Source: Reyranellaceae bacterium | GTDB lineage: Bacteria > Pseudomonadota > Alphaproteobacteria > Reyranellales > Reyranellaceae | Direction of reading: 5' to 3' | DNA length: 34,965 nt | NCBI GenBank assembly: GCA_022844045.1 | Contig: JALHMM010000072.1 | Span: 1 to 34,965 of the forward strand | Made by a program: the position numbers and the translations under genes | Part shown: positions 15,684 to 23,719 of the stretch, piece after piece | Numbering within the stretch: position 1 is the stretch's first letter | Layout of the letters: the number at the start of each line of letters is the position of its first letter | Notes under the pieces: generated by a model | Database searches by the model: none | Seen by the model: the letters and a program-made list of their open reading frames with translations, nothing else | What the model was told of the DNA's origin: nothing

Positions 15684-16373
15684 GTGGACACGCAGACCGG
15701 GAGCTTTGCCGCCCCCGCCAATGACAAGCTGATCCTGGCCTTGCCGAAGGGACGCATCCTCGGCGAGGCGGCTCCCTTGCTGCGTGCCGCCGGCATCCAT
15801 CCCGAGCCCGCCTTCGACGACCCCGAGTCGCGCCTGCTCCGTTTCACCACGAATATCGACGATCTCGACGTCATCCGGGTGCGCAGCTTCGACGTCGCGA
15901 CCTTCGTCGCCTTCGGCGCGGCGCATCTGGGCATCTGCGGATCGGATGTGCTGATGGAGTTCGACTTCCCGGAGATCTACGCGCCCGTCGACCTCGGTAT
16001 CGGCAAGTGCCGGCTGGCCGTCGCCGAGCCGGTGGAGATGGCCGGCTCGGACGATCCCAGGAGATGGAGCCATATCCGCATCGCCACCAAGTATCCCGAG
16101 GTGACCCAGCGCCACTTCGCGGCGCGCGGCGTGCAAGCGGAATGCATCAAGCTCAGCGGTGCGATGGAGCTGGCGCCGAGCCTCGGACTCAGCCACCGCA
16201 TCGTCGACTTGGTCGCCAGCGGCAAGACCCTGCGCGACAACGGCCTGGTCGAGATCGAGCACATCGCCGACGTCACCTCGCGCTTCGTCGTCAACCGCGC
16301 CGCGCTGAAGACGCGGCCGGAGCGCGTCAGCCACTGGATCGAGCGCTTCCGCGATGTCGCCGTCGCGGCCTGA
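15684..16373 (+). CDS. hisG: ATP phosphoribosyltransferase, short form
   Basis: A 229-aa catalytic subunit for the first step of histidine synthesis (ATP + PRPP to phosphoribosyl-ATP). ILALPKGRI near residue 16, the segment GAAHLGICGSDVL, and DLVASGKTLRDNGLVEIE near the C-terminus identify it. The C-terminal ACT-like regulatory domain of long HisG is absent, so it is the short form, which works with HisZ; hisZ is not in this window. Start: GTG 15684 has AAGGAG at 15671-15676, whereas the upstream ATG at 15648 lacks a ribosome site and lies close to the repeat. The last 20 bases overlap hisD in another frame. Confidence 0.93.
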   Translation: MDTQTGSFAAPANDKLILALPKGRILGEAAPLLRAAGIHPEPAFDDPESRLLRFTTNIDDLDVIRVRSFDVATFVAFGAAHLGICGSDVLMEFDFPEIYAPVDLGIGKCRLAVAEPVEMAGSDDPRRWSHIRIATKYPEVTQRHFAARGVQAECIKLSGAMELAPSLGLSHRIVDLVASGKTLRDNGLVEIEHIADVTSRFVVNRAALKTRPERVSHWIERFRDVAVAA

Positions 16374-17691
16374 GGCGGCGGGCCCGCTGCGGCTCGACGC
16401 GCGGGCGGCGGACTTCGAGACCGCCTTCGCCGCCTTCCTCGCCAAGGACCGCGACAGTGGCGCCGATGTCGACGGCGTCGTACGCGACATCATCGCCGAT
16501 GTGCGCCGTCGCGGCGATCAGGCGGTGATCGAGTACACTCAGCGCTTCGATCGTCTGACCTTGACGCCGCGGACCCTGCGTTTCTCCGCGCAGGAGATCG
16601 CGCAAGCGGTGAAGGGTGTGCCGGCGGCGCGGCGCGAGGCGATCACCTTCGCGGCCAAGCGCATCGAGGCCTATCACCGCAAGCTGCTGCCTGAGGATAT
16701 CGACTTCGTCGATGAGGCCGGCGTGCGGCTGGGCGCGCGCTTCACGTCGATCGACGCGGTTGGCCTCTATGTACCGGGCGGCAAGGCGGCCTATCCCTCG
16801 TCGGTGCTGATGAACGCCGTGCCGGCCAAGGTCGCGGGCGTACCGCGCATCGCCATGGTCGTGCCGACGCCCGACGGCGCGATCGACCCGCTGGTGCTGT
16901 GCGCCGCCGAGGCCGCGGGCATCGACGAAATCTACCGTGTTGGCGGCGCGCAGGCAGTGGCGGCGCTGGCCTGGGGCACGGCGAGCATCGCGCCGGTCGA
17001 CAAGATCGTCGGCCCCGGTAATGCCTATGTCGCGGCGGCCAAGCGGCAGGTCTTCGGCAAGGTCGGCATCGATCTGATCGCCGGTCCGTCGGAGATCCTG
17101 GTGATCGCCGATGGCCAGAACGATCCGGGCTGGATCGCCGCCGACCTGCTGTCGCAGGCCGAGCACGACGAGGCGGCGCAGTCGATCCTGATCACCGACG
17201 ATGCCGCCTTCGCCGAGGCGGTGTGCCGTGCCGTCGAGAGCGAGCTGAAGTCGCTGGCTACGGCTTCGCGCGCGCGCGCCAGCTGGACCGGTAACGGCGC
17301 CATCATTCTCGTGCCTTCGTTGCTCGACAGCGCGCCTCTGGCCGACCGCATCGCGGCCGAGCACATCGAGCTCTGCGTAGAACCCGATGCGGCGGCCGCG
17401 CTGCTGAAGCGCATTCGCCATGCCGGCGCGATCTTTGTGGGTCGTCATACGCCGGAGGCCATTGGCGATTACGTCGCCGGCACCAACCACGTTCTGCCGA
17501 CCTCGCGCACGGCGCGCTTCTCGTCCGGCCTGGGCGTATCGGACTTCCTCAAGCGCACCTCGATCGTTTCGTGCGACGCGGCGTCGCTCGCGCGTCTTGC
17601 GCCGGCGGCGATAACCCTGGCTGAGGCCGAGGGCTTGCCCGCGCATGGTCGGTCGGTGTCGATCCGCACCAACCGCTCCTCGTCGTCCTGA
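16354..17691 (+). CDS. hisD: Histidinol dehydrogenase
   Basis: A 445-aa zinc enzyme for the last two oxidations, L-histidinol to L-histidine with NAD+. Zinc ligands Q268 and H271 (LLSQAEHDE), D372 and H431 and the catalytic pair E336-H337 (AAEHIEL) are all visible. YVPGGKAAYPSS and AGPSEILVIAD are family blocks. It overlaps hisG by 20 bases. The C-terminus is odd: after IRTNR it ends in a serine run, and the stop codon (TGA 17689-17691) and the last serine codons lie inside the left arm of a long inverted repeat. The repeat has therefore supplied the end of the gene; the active site is not affected. Confidence 0.96.
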   Translation: MSPSRPEAAGPLRLDARAADFETAFAAFLAKDRDSGADVDGVVRDIIADVRRRGDQAVIEYTQRFDRLTLTPRTLRFSAQEIAQAVKGVPAARREAITFAAKRIEAYHRKLLPEDIDFVDEAGVRLGARFTSIDAVGLYVPGGKAAYPSSVLMNAVPAKVAGVPRIAMVVPTPDGAIDPLVLCAAEAAGIDEIYRVGGAQAVAALAWGTASIAPVDKIVGPGNAYVAAAKRQVFGKVGIDLIAGPSEILVIADGQNDPGWIAADLLSQAEHDEAAQSILITDDAAFAEAVCRAVESELKSLATASRARASWTGNGAIILVPSLLDSAPLADRIAAEHIELCVEPDAAAALLKRIRHAGAIFVGRHTPEAIGDYVAGTNHVLPTSRTARFSSGLGVSDFLKRTSIVSCDAASLARLAPAAITLAEAEGLPAHGRSVSIRTNRSSSS

Positions 17692-17782
17692 GCGCAGCGA
17701 AGGACCTTGCGGTGGTGCGATCAGATACAGTGCAGGACATGGCCGCGATACCGCGAGGTCCTTCGCTGCGCTCAGGACGACG
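17681..17782. repeat. Long inverted repeat overlapping the hisD stop
   Basis: The arms 17681-17713 and 17750-17782 are 33 bases each and match as reverse complements with one mismatch that still allows a G-U pair; the outer 27 bases are perfect (CGTCGTCCTGAGCGCAGCGA onward). The spacer is 36 bases. The GTCCTGAGC...GCTCAGGAC unit is of a kind I have seen repeated between genes in alphaproteobacterial genomes. It holds the hisD stop and ends 10 bases before the next gene, so its RNA hairpin could serve as a terminator or attenuator between hisD and the UPF0262 gene. Confidence 0.92.
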
Positions 17783-17791
17783 GGGTGCATA

Positions 17792-18271
17792 GTGAGCGAC
17801 TCGCGTACCGACCTGGTCGTCGACGTCGAGCTCGACGACGAGTCGATCCAGTACCGCTCCGCCGAGGCCGAGCACGAGCGCAAGGTCGCGATCTTCGACC
17901 TGCTGGAGGACAATACGTTCCGGCTCGTCGGCGCCGATGGCCCCTATCGCTTGCGTTTGGCGATTCACGAAAATCGTCTGCTGCTCGACGTGCGCGCCGC
18001 GAAGGACAGCGGCAAGCTGCGCGACATCGTCCTATCGCTGACACCGTTCCGCAAGGTCATGAAGGACTACTTCATGATCTGCGAGAGCTACTACGACGCC
18101 ATCAAGCGGCTCAGCCCTTCGCAGATCGAGGCGCTCGATATGGGGCGGCGCGGCTTGCACAACGAGGGTTCCGAGCTGCTGCGTGACCGCCTCGCCGGCA
18201 AGATCGACGTTGATCATGATACGGCGCGCCGGCTGTTCACGTTGATCTGCGCGCTGCACGTCAGGGCCTGA
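17792..18271 (+). CDS. UPF0262 family protein
   Basis: A 159-aa conserved protein of unknown function, recognised from HERKVAIFDLLEDN, FRKVMKDYFMICESYYDAIK and MGRRGLHNEGSELL. The family is largely limited to alphaproteobacteria and typically lies beside hisD and the low-Mr phosphatase gene, as here. Start: GTG 17792 (VSDSRTDLVV) gives the usual family beginning; earlier in-frame codons would be inside the inverted repeat. There is no membrane segment or metal motif. It is followed after 8 bases by the phosphatase gene. Confidence 0.9.
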   Translation: MSDSRTDLVVDVELDDESIQYRSAEAEHERKVAIFDLLEDNTFRLVGADGPYRLRLAIHENRLLLDVRAAKDSGKLRDIVLSLTPFRKVMKDYFMICESYYDAIKRLSPSQIEALDMGRRGLHNEGSELLRDRLAGKIDVDHDTARRLFTLICALHVRA

Positions 18272-18279
18272 GGCCGCGG

Positions 18280-18729
18280 ATGATGAGGGGCGAGCTTCCC
18301 GACAGCGTGCTCTTCGCTTGTACCCACAACGCCGTGCGTTCGCCGATGGCCGAGGCGCTGGCCAAGCGGCTCTACGGGACGAGGGCCTATTTCGACTCGG
18401 CCGGGGTGAACGCCGGCGAGGTCGATTCGTTCGTGCTGGCGGTTCTCGACGAGATGGGCGTCGACCTGCACCGCCACCGGGTCAAGGTCCTGGAGGACGT
18501 CGACCCGGGGGAGTTCGACCTGATCATCACGCTGTCGCCCGAAGCGCATCACGCCGCGCTCGAGCTGACCCGCGATGTCGCCACGGCGGTCGAGTACTGG
18601 CCGACGCCGGACCCCAGCGCGGTCGAGGGTGGCCGCGAGACCAGGTTGCACGCCTATCGCGCCATGCGCGACGCCCTGATGCTGCGCATGCGCGCCCGCT
18701 TCGGTGCCACCGGCGGCGTTGAGGTCTAG
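18280..18729 (+). CDS. Low-molecular-weight protein-tyrosine-phosphatase-like protein
   Basis: A 149-aa member of the low-Mr phosphatase/arsenate reductase fold. The P-loop CTHNAVRS (C14-x5-R20) and the general-acid aspartate in WPTPDPS (D111) are both present, so phosphatase chemistry is possible. The asparagine and histidine inside the loop resemble the ArsC-like alphaproteobacterial subgroup. Two ATGs (18280, 18283) are available; neither changes the domain. It is in the conserved UPF0262 - phosphatase - infA - maf order. Physiological substrate unknown; no arsenic genes are nearby. Confidence 0.88.
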   Translation: MMRGELPDSVLFACTHNAVRSPMAEALAKRLYGTRAYFDSAGVNAGEVDSFVLAVLDEMGVDLHRHRVKVLEDVDPGEFDLIITLSPEAHHAALELTRDVATAVEYWPTPDPSAVEGGRETRLHAYRAMRDALMLRMRARFGATGGVEV

Positions 18730-18739
18730 CCTTCACCGT

Positions 18740-18769
18740 CTTGACTTGGCGCCATCGAGGTTGCAATTT
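18740..18769 (+). promoter_or_regulatory. Possible promoter for infA
   Basis: The 73-base gap before infA holds CTTGACT with TTGACT at 18741-18746, and an AT-rich CAATTTT 17 bases further on. The -35 is a good match to the alphaproteobacterial housekeeping consensus, the -10 is poor. A promoter is expected here because infA is usually expressed separately from the upstream genes. Confidence 0.35.
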
Positions 18770-18802
18770 TTCGCGCGATCGATTGCTTGCCCGGACTACT
18801 GA

Positions 18803-19021
18803 ATGGCCAAGGAAGACCTGATCGAATTCGCCGGCACGGTGAGCGAGCTGCTGCCTAACGCGACGTTTCGCGTGAAGCTCGACAACGACCATGAGATCCT
18901 TGCCCATACCTCGGGCAAGATGCGCAAGAACCGCATCCGTGTGCTCACGGGCGATCGCGTTCAGGTCGAGATGACCCCCTACGATCTTACCAGGGGCCGG
19001 ATCGTTTTCCGTTTCAAGTGA
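18803..19021 (+). CDS. infA: Translation initiation factor IF-1
   Basis: A 72-aa OB-fold protein, exactly the family length. It binds the 30S A site and helps IF-2 and IF-3 in start selection. MAKEDLIEFAGTV, LPNATFRVKLDN, GKMRKNRIRVLTGDRV and DLTRGRIVFR are diagnostic. The ribosome binding site is not strong. maf follows 18 bases later and RNase E/G after that, a known alphaproteobacterial order. Confidence 0.98.
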   Translation: MAKEDLIEFAGTVSELLPNATFRVKLDNDHEILAHTSGKMRKNRIRVLTGDRVQVEMTPYDLTRGRIVFRFK

Positions 19022-19039
19022 GGCCGGCGCGCTGTAGGG

Positions 19040-19624
19040 ATGGCGCGCATGTCTTTGTCCTGTCCCCTGGTGCTGGCGTCCGCCTCGCCGCGTCGCCTCG
19101 ACCTGCTGCGCCAGATCGGCATCGAGCCCGCGCGCGTCGCGCCGGCCGATATCGATGAGACGCCGGCGAAGCGCGAGTTGGCGATCGCCTATGCGCGTCG
19201 CATGGCGCGGGCCAAGGCGGCGGCGGTCGCGAGCCGGGGCGATATCGTGCTGGCCGCCGATACCGTGGTCGCCTGCGGCCGGCGCATTCTGCCCAAGGCC
19301 GGCACGGTCGCGGAGGCGCGCGCCTGTCTCGACCTGCTGTCGGGTCGCCGCCATCGCGTGCTGGGCGCGGTGTGTATCGTCGGTGCGGATGGCGCGCGGC
19401 GCGAGCGGCTGGTGGTGAGCGTGGTGCGCTTCAAGCGGCTGGACGCGGCGGAGATCGAGGCCTACCTGTCATCGAATGAATGGAACGGCAAGGCCGGCGG
19501 CTACGCCATCCAGGGACGCGCGGCGGGTTTCGTGTCGTTTCTGTCGGGTTCCTACAGCAACGTCGTTGGCTTGCCGCTGTTCGAGGTCACGCAGATGCTG
19601 CGCGCCGGTGGGTGGCTGAGATGA
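19040..19624 (+). CDS. maf: Maf-family nucleotide pyrophosphatase
   Basis: A 194-aa cytosolic house-cleaning enzyme that hydrolyses non-canonical or modified nucleoside triphosphates. The family entry LASASPRRLDLL is at 12-23, the catalytic aspartate D74 in LAADTVV, and the C-terminal GKAGGYAIQGRAAGFV followed by SYSNVVGLPL. ATG 19040 and ATG 19049 are both possible starts; the second would begin MSLSCPLVLAS. Its stop overlaps the RNase gene start (ATGA). I cannot decide between the dTTP/UTP- and m7GTP-preferring subgroups. Confidence 0.94.
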   Translation: MARMSLSCPLVLASASPRRLDLLRQIGIEPARVAPADIDETPAKRELAIAYARRMARAKAAAVASRGDIVLAADTVVACGRRILPKAGTVAEARACLDLLSGRRHRVLGAVCIVGADGARRERLVVSVVRFKRLDAAEIEAYLSSNEWNGKAGGYAIQGRAAGFVSFLSGSYSNVVGLPLFEVTQMLRAGGWLR

Positions 19625-20820
19625 GCGGGATCGACCGCGTGGTCTGCCATGAGAGCGAGGCGGCGACCATCATCGCCTCGCTGTCCGGCGCCCGCTTGCT
19701 CGACGTAAGCGTGCGGCCGCGCGGTCATCAGGATTTCGAAGGCACGATCATCCTGGGACGAGTCGAACGCTTCTCGCCCGAGCTCGACGCAGCCTTCATA
19801 GACGTCGGCCAGGCGCGCGGCGGCTTCCTTCGCCGGCTCGACATGGTGGGCTTCGAGGACGGTCGCGCGCCGCCGGCGGGAATGCCGCTGCTGGTCCAGG
19901 TCTCGCGCGATCCTACCGTCGATAAGGGCGCCCGACTGACGATGAACCTGGGCCTGGTCGGCCGCTACGTCGTCTTCAAGCCGCACGAGCAGGAGGTTAG
20001 CTTTTCGCGGCGTATCGAGGATCCCGACGTGCGCGGTCGGCTCGCAGCGGCGATGACCGCAGCCGGCGCCGGCGAAGAGGGTGGCTTCACGGTGCGGACC
20101 GTGGCTGCGACGGTTGCGCCCGAGGCGGTGGCTCGGGAGGCACAGGGGCTGACGGCGCGCTGGGAGTCGCTGCGCGCGCGGGCACTAGCCTCGACGCCGC
20201 CGGCGACCCTGCACGCGGAGCCTCATCCCCTGTTGCGTGTGCAGCGCGACCATGGCAGCAGCCTGGCCGAGATCGTCGTCGACGATCGCAATCTCGGCCT
20301 GCGCCTGCGTCAGGCGATCGATTCCGCCGGCGACCGCACCAGCCTGCGTGTCGTCGACGGCGCCGACGGCGCGGTGCTCGATTCCTTCGACATCGCCGGC
20401 CAGATCGAGACGGCGCTGGCGCCGCGTATCGCGCTGGCTTCGGGCGTCGAGCTGCTGTTTGAGCCGGGCCAGACGCTGTGCGCCATCGATGTCGACACCG
20501 GCGCGGCGGGAACACGGCAGGGGCAGGGGCCGCGCTCGCCGCTGCAGGCCAATCTCGAGGCGGTCGACGAGATCGCGCGCCAGCTGCGGCTGCGCAATAT
20601 CGGCGGCATCGTCATCGTCGATTTCATCGACATGCGCGGGCCGCACGATCGCAACCAGCTGCAGGGCGCGATGGCGGCGCGGCTCGCCGAGGACCCCGTG
20701 CCGACCCAAGTGGTGGGCATGACGCGCCTGGGGCTGATGGAGATCACGCGGGCGCGGCGCGGGGCGCCGCTCGCGCGGGCGCTGGCCGAGGCCGGCATGC
20801 TCGAGGGGGAAGGACGATGA
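19621..20820 (+). CDS. Short ribonuclease E/G family protein
   Basis: A 399-aa endoribonuclease-like protein. An S1-type domain covers about residues 36-115 (GTIILGRVERF, AAFIDVG, GGFL). The catalytic region carries D290 in CAIDVDTG and the metal-binding VIVDFIDM at 331-338, the positions equivalent to D303 and D346 of RNase E. It ends at RARRGAPLARALAEAGMLEGEGR and so lacks the CPxC zinc-link that joins dimers in RNase E, and the C-terminal degradosome scaffold. The segment LVQVSRDPTVDKGARLT replaces the more usual KEERGNKGA. This suits a compact RNase G-type enzyme, possibly monomeric or with weaker dimer contacts. Coupled to maf by ATGA and to yacG by ATGA. Confidence 0.9.
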   Translation: MSGIDRVVCHESEAATIIASLSGARLLDVSVRPRGHQDFEGTIILGRVERFSPELDAAFIDVGQARGGFLRRLDMVGFEDGRAPPAGMPLLVQVSRDPTVDKGARLTMNLGLVGRYVVFKPHEQEVSFSRRIEDPDVRGRLAAAMTAAGAGEEGGFTVRTVAATVAPEAVAREAQGLTARWESLRARALASTPPATLHAEPHPLLRVQRDHGSSLAEIVVDDRNLGLRLRQAIDSAGDRTSLRVVDGADGAVLDSFDIAGQIETALAPRIALASGVELLFEPGQTLCAIDVDTGAAGTRQGQGPRSPLQANLEAVDEIARQLRLRNIGGIVIVDFIDMRGPHDRNQLQGAMAARLAEDPVPTQVVGMTRLGLMEITRARRGAPLARALAEAGMLEGEGR

Positions 20821-21014
20821 GCCGCGAACGGCCGCGCCTGCGCGTTGTCGGCGCCAATGCCGTCTGCACGATCTGCGGCAAGCCGGCTGACGCCAAGTAC
20901 CAGCCCTTCTGTTCCAAGCGCTGCGCCGATATCGACCTCGGCCGCTGGTTCAAGGAGGACTATCGCGTCAAGACCGACGAGGCGCCCGGCGAGCGCGATC
21001 CGGAGGAGCGGTAG
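20817..21014 (+). CDS. yacG: DNA gyrase inhibitor YacG (zinc ribbon)
   Basis: A 65-aa zinc-binding protein, which in E. coli binds GyrB and blocks gyrase. The four ligands are C17, C20, C32 and C36 (CTICGKP...FCSKRCADIDLGRW), and the acidic tail follows. The ATG overlaps the RNase E/G stop. It ends the infA-maf-RNase-yacG run and is convergent with the minus-strand gene whose stop lies one base away. Confidence 0.95.
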   Translation: MSRERPRLRVVGANAVCTICGKPADAKYQPFCSKRCADIDLGRWFKEDYRVKTDEAPGERDPEER

Positions 21015-21015
21015 G

Positions 21016-21315
21016 TCAGGGGTGGCAGCCGAAGCCGGCGAGCTGCTGGCGCATCTGCCCGCCATAGTCGCGGCAGGAGCGGGCCAGCGCTGCCCGGCCG
21101 TCGCCGCTGTCGGCCATCGACCGCCAGCCCGACCGCATCTGGTCGAGCGCCGCTTGCAGCACCGGCATCATCTCAGGCGGCACGGCGGCCGCCCGCATGC
21201 AGGACGCGAACCAGACCATGAAATCGTCGCAGTCGCGAATGCCCGTGCGGTCCTGCGCGGCGGCAGGGAACGTGGCGATCATGATCGCGACAGCGACAGC
21301 GGCGAGGCAGCGCAT
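21016..21315 (-). CDS. Secreted four-cysteine protein, copy A
   Basis: A 99-aa protein with a signal peptide (MRCLAAVAVAIMIATF, cleavage likely after AAA-Q). After QDRTGIRD it has CDDFMVWFASC, a middle helix-like stretch and a C-terminal SCRDYG...GFGC. Four cysteines in the mature part suggest two disulfides in the periplasm. The start ATG 21313-21315 has GGGAG upstream; the earlier in-frame codon adds residues before a good signal peptide. It is a tandem paralogue of the gene at 21391 with the same cysteine spacing. Function unknown. Confidence 0.8.
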   Translation of the reverse strand: MRCLAAVAVAIMIATFPAAAQDRTGIRDCDDFMVWFASCMRAAAVPPEMMPVLQAALDQMRSGWRSMADSGDGRAALARSCRDYGGQMRQQLAGFGCHP

Positions 21316-21390
21316 GGCGGGCTCCCATCGTGGGCAACCCGCACTATGCATTATTTCTTGAGCGAGCGCACGCTCATTTTTTCAACAGCC

Positions 21391-21687
21391 TCAGAACTTG
21401 CAGCCGTAGGCGGACATCGACTGGTTCATCGACGTCGCTGTGCTCTTGCAGGCCGACTCCAAGGCCGTCCGGCTGTTGGCGTCGGTGGCCGAGGCCTTCC
21501 AGGCCGTGCGCATCTGCACGATCGAGTCCTTCACCGCCTGTTGCGACGCCGCCGGCATCTTCGCCACGCAGGCCTCGTACTTCTCGAGGAAGTCGTCGCA
21601 GGCGGCGACGCCGACCTTGTCCTGCGCCAGCGCGGGCAAGGATAGCAGCGAAACCGCGAGCGAGGCGGCGACAAGACGAATGCGCAT
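21391..21687 (-). CDS. Secreted four-cysteine protein, copy B
   Basis: A 98-aa protein with a clear signal peptide (MRIRLVAASLAVSLLSLPALAQ). The mature part begins DKVGVAACDDFLEKYEAC, then KDSIVQMRTAWKAS, then SACKSTAT and the C-terminal YGC. Four cysteines match copy A in spacing, as do QD(R/K)xG, CDDF and QMR. GGAGG precedes the ATG. Two adjacent copies on one strand point to a tandem duplication followed by divergence. It is probably a small disulfide-bonded helical protein of the periplasm; I know no function for it. Confidence 0.82.
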   Translation of the reverse strand: MRIRLVAASLAVSLLSLPALAQDKVGVAACDDFLEKYEACVAKMPAASQQAVKDSIVQMRTAWKASATDANSRTALESACKSTATSMNQSMSAYGCKF

Positions 21688-21796
21688 GGACGACCTCCAG
21701 GAAAAGACAGCGGCACCGGAAGCGGTGCGCCCCGGGGATTATGCCCGTTCGACGATGACGGGCGGTTGACAGGATCGGCGCGATCTTCTGAACGGT

Positions 21797-21850
21797 CAAT
21801 GAATAGAGTTCGGCGACGTTGTCGTGCAGGATGAAACCGCAGCGTTGGCC
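21797..21850 (-). pseudogene. Fragment of an amidohydrolase 3' end
   Basis: Read on the minus strand this stretch encodes FILHDNVAELYSL, which matches AILHDNVAELYGL at the very end of the intact amidohydrolase at 26602. At DNA level 21803-21832 and 26620-26649 agree at 27 of 30 positions. The match ends abruptly and there is no in-frame stop where the intact gene has one, so this is a remnant. It lies directly downstream of the membrane-protein gene. Confidence 0.72.
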
Positions 21851-21879
21851 GGCATGTCTCGCTCGCCCGAGGGCAGCGG

Positions 21880-23667
21880 TTAGCGCGATATCACCCGCAC
21901 CACGCTGAACGGGATGGTCTTGCCTTTCCATGGCAAACCAACTTGCCGCTCGACTTGAGCGGCGAGGTTGAGGCTGGCGATGGCTTCGTTCGCAAGCCGC
22001 ATGGCGTCCGGAGCTTGCGACAACACGATGATGCGTGTTCCTGGCTGGATCATTAACTTTTCAACCCACGGATGACGCGTGGACGGAAAGTTGCTGCTGA
22101 TCAGCCTGTCGCCATACACATGCGCCGACGCGAGCGCCCGGCCGAAGCCTCCAAGCTCTGCGTCGGAGTCGTTGTACCAGAAATAGAGATCGAGGTTGGG
22201 GTTCACGTCCCGGATCACGCGCACGGCGTGAACCAGATCGAGGTACTGGCGTTGGTAGGCGCCAGTATTTGGCCACTGGAAGATGGTTGAAGGAAAGGAA
22301 AGCGCGAACACGATCGACAAGCATCCCAAGACGAGCGCCGATGCGGCGGCCTTCCACCAGAGCCGCACCAGGCCTCTTGTGACAGGCCGCAGAATCCCCA
22401 CCGCCGCAACCACGAGCGCAAGAACGAGCGCGGCCTGGTAGCCGCCCGCCCTGGTGCTGAACCACAGGCAGGAAGACGGAGAGCACGCTCCTCCCATCCG
22501 GTTGGCATGATCGACGGCTCCCCATGTTGCCAGGATGACGCCGACGAAGACCAACATAGGCAGCCAAGTACGGGCATGGGGGGCCGCACCATCCTCCTCC
22601 GCGTCACGAGACCACAGCGCGATCAGCGATACGACCGAGATCGCATTCAGATACACCGCGTTGTAGCTGAACTGGAGCAGCCAATAGCCGGACAGCTCGA
22701 AGGCGAGGAACATCGAGGCGACAAGCAGTTGGCCGACGCAGAGCAAGAGCAACTGAATGTCCCGGGTGCGGGACAGAAGGCGTACCAAGGCATACAGCGC
22801 AAATATGCCAGCGGCGAGTGTGGCGGCACCCGGGATCAATAGCCAGCTTGCATGCTCGATCCAGTCATAGGTTGGCGCCTTCCACGCTGCCCTATTGGCG
22901 CTGATGCTGAAAGCCGCATTGATCTGCGGCAAGACATAGAGAAACCTGCCGCCCATCAGGCTCGACAGGACGCCCGTGAGCGCGATCGCCAGGGCAAAAC
23001 CGCCCGTTGCCGCAAGTCCAATGCGAAGCGCTGATCTCAGGCTGAAAGGAAGTCCAGCGGATATCCCGATCAGCACAAGAATGGGTGCGAACAGCACCAG
23101 CATGAAGTAGGTGGATACCGCGAGCGCGTAGCACGCACCGGCTACGCTGGCGATGATCCAGGAGCGGCGTGCGGCGGCGAGACTCGCCGCGCCCAGCGTC
23201 GCGGAGAGATACGCCAGCGCTGCGCCGTCGACATAATCCCAGCCGATCGCCCACAGGACATATGGATTGAGCAGCGCAAGGGCGATTGCCATCTTGGGCG
23301 CGGCTCTACTGGCCGAAAAGGCCCGAGCTCCCGCGGCCGCGCCAAGCGCGAGCACGAGTCCGTACGTGAATCGGAGCATGATAGAGGCCATCGACGGATC
23401 CGAAGCCGCCGAATGCGCGAACCAGCCGAGGGCTATCGCCGGAATCCGGCTGGTGTAGTAGAGATCCTTGAATGCATGGACATGGAGGGGGCCGTAGATC
23501 ATGTAGCCCGTGTATATGAATGGATCGATCCAGGGTCCGGGCGCAAGGAATAGCCACGAAGAATTCACACAGTACAGAACAACAAGTAAAAGAGTGCTGG
23601 CGGCTACACAGTCCGCAAATGGGCTCCATTTGACGGAAGGAATTTTACTTTGTTTCGTCTCGGTCAT
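21880..23667 (-). CDS. Polytopic membrane protein, GT-C glycosyltransferase candidate (paralogue 1)
   Basis: A 595-aa protein with roughly 11-13 hydrophobic segments up to about residue 455 and a soluble C-terminal part of about 140 residues (FWYNDSDAELGGFGR, FPSTRHP, PFSVVRVISR). After the first membrane helix a loop reads WIDPFIYTGY (D48), then FKDLYYTSRIPAIALGWF. An acidic residue in the first periplasmic loop is typical of GT-C enzymes (ArnT, PMT, Gtr type), which use polyprenyl-phosphate sugars; this is fold-level inference. Start: ATG 23665-23667 aligns with the paralogue at 30890; an upstream ATG at 23730 exists. Preceding genes encode a GtrB-like transferase and a small flippase candidate. 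GC is lower than in the housekeeping part. Confidence 0.75.
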   Translation of the reverse strand: MTETKQSKIPSVKWSPFADCVAASTLLLVVLYCVNSSWLFLAPGPWIDPFIYTGYMIYGPLHVHAFKDLYYTSRIPAIALGWFAHSAASDPSMASIMLRFTYGLVLALGAAAGARAFSASRAAPKMAIALALLNPYVLWAIGWDYVDGAALAYLSATLGAASLAAARRSWIIASVAGACYALAVSTYFMLVLFAPILVLIGISAGLPFSLRSALRIGLAATGGFALAIALTGVLSSLMGGRFLYVLPQINAAFSISANRAAWKAPTYDWIEHASWLLIPGAATLAAGIFALYALVRLLSRTRDIQLLLLCVGQLLVASMFLAFELSGYWLLQFSYNAVYLNAISVVSLIALWSRDAEEDGAAPHARTWLPMLVFVGVILATWGAVDHANRMGGACSPSSCLWFSTRAGGYQAALVLALVVAAVGILRPVTRGLVRLWWKAAASALVLGCLSIVFALSFPSTIFQWPNTGAYQRQYLDLVHAVRVIRDVNPNLDLYFWYNDSDAELGGFGRALASAHVYGDRLISSNFPSTRHPWVEKLMIQPGTRIIVLSQAPDAMRLANEAIASLNLAAQVERQVGLPWKGKTIPFSVVRVISR

Positions 23668-23719
23668 TTTTTTCTGGTAGCGGCGACCGCCGAAGATGGA
23701 GAAAGCCACCGGGCACGCT

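Noticed and set aside
16327..17913. A 528-codon minus-strand frame over hisD
   Set aside because: It is the shadow of hisD, whose active-site residues are all present on the plus strand.
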